Of a DNA stretch of 64,000 nt, positions 62,001-64,000 are shown one piece after another. Numbering within the stretch: the first letter of the stretch is position 1; every line of letters starts with the position of its first letter. Origin of the DNA: Sclerurus mexicanus (taxonomy: Eukaryota; Chordata; Aves; Passeriformes; Furnariidae); assembly GCA_013396755.1 (NCBI GenBank), contig VWZF01006058.1, positions 320,816 to 384,815 on the forward strand. Direction: 5' to 3'. Position numbers and translations under genes: made by a program. The notes under the pieces are model-generated. The model saw only the letters and a program-made list of their open reading frames with translations, made no database searches and was not told where the DNA came from.

Positions 62001-64000
62001 GTCTTGTCTAATTCTAATTCAAAGCAACATGAATATGTGCAGCAACAATGCCACATCCACGCCAAATTGAATCAACAGCAGGTTAAGAAAAGGTTAGAGA
62101 TATATTATTGCCTTTCAGCGGGTCCAGAGTTCTATTCTTTTGAAAAATAAACCCAGCCATTATATTCAGTGTCTTTCAGCTCTCTCTTTGGTGGCTACAC
62201 CGCTCTGCCACACTGGGAACACACAGCTACTTAGGGGCAAATATCTGCAGCACCAAAATTAAATGCCTGAGTTTGGGACCCATGATTCCCACTGTATTCT
62301 TAAATATCCTTTAAGTAACAATACCGAGTCTTTATAACAGAGTATTTGCTTCTAAAATCTATTTTGTCTGTGTATACATGTCACATATATAGTTATATAC
62401 ACATTCTCACAAATATACACACACAGGGCAATTTTAAATCTCTGCAGAGATATTTGAAGAAACTTATTATGAGCAGCACAAAAGCTTACACATGTTCCAT
62501 TTCCACACATTAGCCCTTCAACAGTTTTCAATCTTACTGTTTCAGTTTCTGATGATTAAGAGTTTGTATTACTGGGGAGGGGGGGGACACCCCCTCTCCA
62601 CCCTGGCTGTGGTCACCATTCCCAATAGGCCCGACAGTTTAGAGAATAAAACATAAATAGGGGCCCTGAGTGTGTTGTTAGAGCCAGCCATTCCTGACAG
62701 TCTTTACAATGGCATAAACACTGTCTGTCTACAGTCCCCATGTATTTGAAAGCTACGACAAACATTTTACTGAAATGTAAATAACTGACATCACCACTGC
62801 TGAAGCAGGAGGCTGAAAAATCTCTCTAAAAATCCCAAGCCCAAAAACATTGCCTGACGGAAAAAAACCCACTAATGGCCACTGAGAGAGCATGTTTTAG
62901 AGGTCACAAGCATTGAGATCCTTCTTTAAAAACAGGATTAAACCAGAGCAGTGAATTACTAGCTCATTGTCACACATCGTTCAGTTACAAAATTATACCT
63001 TTTCTAAGGAAGTATGTATTCCCCCTGAAACCTGTTTCCAGTAAGAATACTACTCTGAATTAGTAATGTAAATAACTATATTGAAACTTAGCCGACCGAA
63101 AAGCAGCAGCTTTTAGATTTGCATGAAGAGAGCTGGTGAGTAACTCCAAGCACTGTGGCCCGATCTATTAAAAGCCTCCTCTTTTTGTTTCTGGTTCCAG
63201 TTTACTTCCACCCTTTAACAACTTCTTTTGCACTCATTTATTACTCACTGAGAGCCTGAAGGGCATCAGGGACACAGCTATCCCTCAAACCCGTACGAAA
63301 TTAGAGGAAGTTTTATGAACAGAAGCCACGACATTCTGTTTGTTAGGACTCTGTGCCTTGTGAGGACACGGGAGCCTCAGCTGTAGTGTTTGTTTGGGAT
63401 GGGACCTGGACCAAACCTGCCCCTGCAGCCCTGTCTTTGGGGGCAGAACTGTAAGACCTTCAGTCAAATCACTTAGTTAAAGGAATCTTCCAACTTGTGC
63501 TGTGGCGAAGATCTTTTCAAACTAGCCACTCATAGGAAGCATCCCATAAAAACAATTCCAGTTAAGCAGAGTAACCGTTGCCCTTGAATCGCAAAAATCA
63601 TGAGGTTCCCTCCCAACCGTGCTGAACGCCTGTGCCACGTTCCCAGGCAGATGGATAAGGGACACCTTCTGGGCTTGTCTAGATGTCACATGGAAGCACT
63701 GCACAGATTGAACTGCAGTGTTTCGGCTGCAGCTGAGCCAGGGGAAAGGCCACTGCCCCCAGCTGGTGTCACCAGCCCCAGTGACAGCAGTCACGTGCCT
63801 CGGAGTAAGCGTCTGACAACCCTGCCTAGCACAGCTCTGTCCCAAACCACATGAAATACCGCTAATGTTTAAAAAGAGCGCTTTTAAAACCTGGAGCCAA
63901 ACCTCTAATAACAGGAAGAACTTCAGGGAAGTGACGTTCTGTCAGCAAGTCTAAGGATGACCAAGTGAGAAGCAGCAACCCCTGACCCAGCTCAGGGTCA
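50097..64000 (-). other. SCAPER: SCAPER intron, at least 13.9 kb, running off the window
   Basis: I looked for the preceding SCAPER segment (the ALDRTLGEITRILEKE region) on the minus strand and did not find it, so the intron continues past 64000. It contains a decayed CR1/L3-like LINE at about 51846-52236, an unexplained minus-strand frame at 52871-53212 ending in an overlapping AATAAA, and a GC/CpG-richer block at about 60390-60740. The remainder is ordinary AT-rich intron. Confidence 0.75.
51846..52236 (-). mobile_element. Decayed CR1/L3-type LINE fragment (3' part)
   Basis: The plus strand reads like the reverse complement of the 3' end of an old CR1-L3 element. In order it shows GTCCAGTTTTAAAT, GGGAGATTATGCCACAACC, AAGAAGTCTTTCCTGTCATTTA, CCATTTCATCCCATTACTCT, AACCCAACTTTTTC and GAAGTGTCCAGAAAGGAAC. 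The order and spacing follow the consensus as I remember it, with many mismatches. No coding capacity remains. The family assignment is from memory. Confidence 0.55.

Noticed and set aside
63596..63630. CR1-like word GAGGTTCCCTCCCAACC
   Set aside because: A single short match with no supporting flanking consensus.
50097..64000. Search for another SCAPER exon upstream of 50096
   Set aside because: No minus-strand sequence resembling the ALDRTLGEITRILEKE region or the zinc-finger region was found; the exon lies outside the window.
1..64000. tRNA, rRNA, CRISPR, phage or bacterial-type operons
   Set aside because: None seen. The window is ordinary vertebrate genic DNA.

Overview
This is a piece of vertebrate nuclear genome, most likely from a bird. 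The evidence is split exons with GT-AG introns, two recognisable vertebrate genes in their conserved order (ISL2 next to SCAPER, as on human 15q24), a decayed CR1/L3-type LINE, few other repeats and rather compact introns. A crocodilian or turtle cannot be excluded from sequence alone. There is no operon, phage, CRISPR or other prokaryotic feature, and most long open frames in the window are chance frames in introns.

Layout. Bases 1-155 hold the end of the last intron and the last coding exon of ISL2 (plus strand, LIM-homeodomain factor), followed by its 3' UTR to about 960. The exon that should precede it (399-523) sits inside that 3' UTR, bracketed by single Ns and by two copies of the same 15-base flank. 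This looks like an assembly misplacement. Bases 960-2070 are a GC/CpG-rich spacer with a twelve-run GGGNNN tract. From about 2060 to the right end everything lies in the 3' half of SCAPER, transcribed from the minus strand. The two genes are therefore convergent.

Nine SCAPER coding exons can be placed to the base (in transcript order: 49981-50096, 42935-43058, 36957-37186, 33200-33355, 24376-24613, 21406-21555, 6524-6715, 4047-4098, 2402-2496). Their lengths add to 1353 bases, all intron phases agree, and they encode the last 450 residues plus the stop. The coiled-coil and zinc-finger part of SCAPER lies to the right of the window: I found no exon between 50097 and 64000, so that intron exceeds 13.9 kb.

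The rest is intron. The most interesting non-coding signals are a dense homeodomain/POU/MEIS site cluster at 17576-17744, a second possible enhancer at about 45225-45445, G-quadruplex-prone tracts, short tandem duplications and a CR1-like relic. I did not find a convincing undescribed biological system. The strongest leads are the assembly error in ISL2 and the candidate regulatory cluster in the SCAPER intron, which could act on the neighbouring ISL2.
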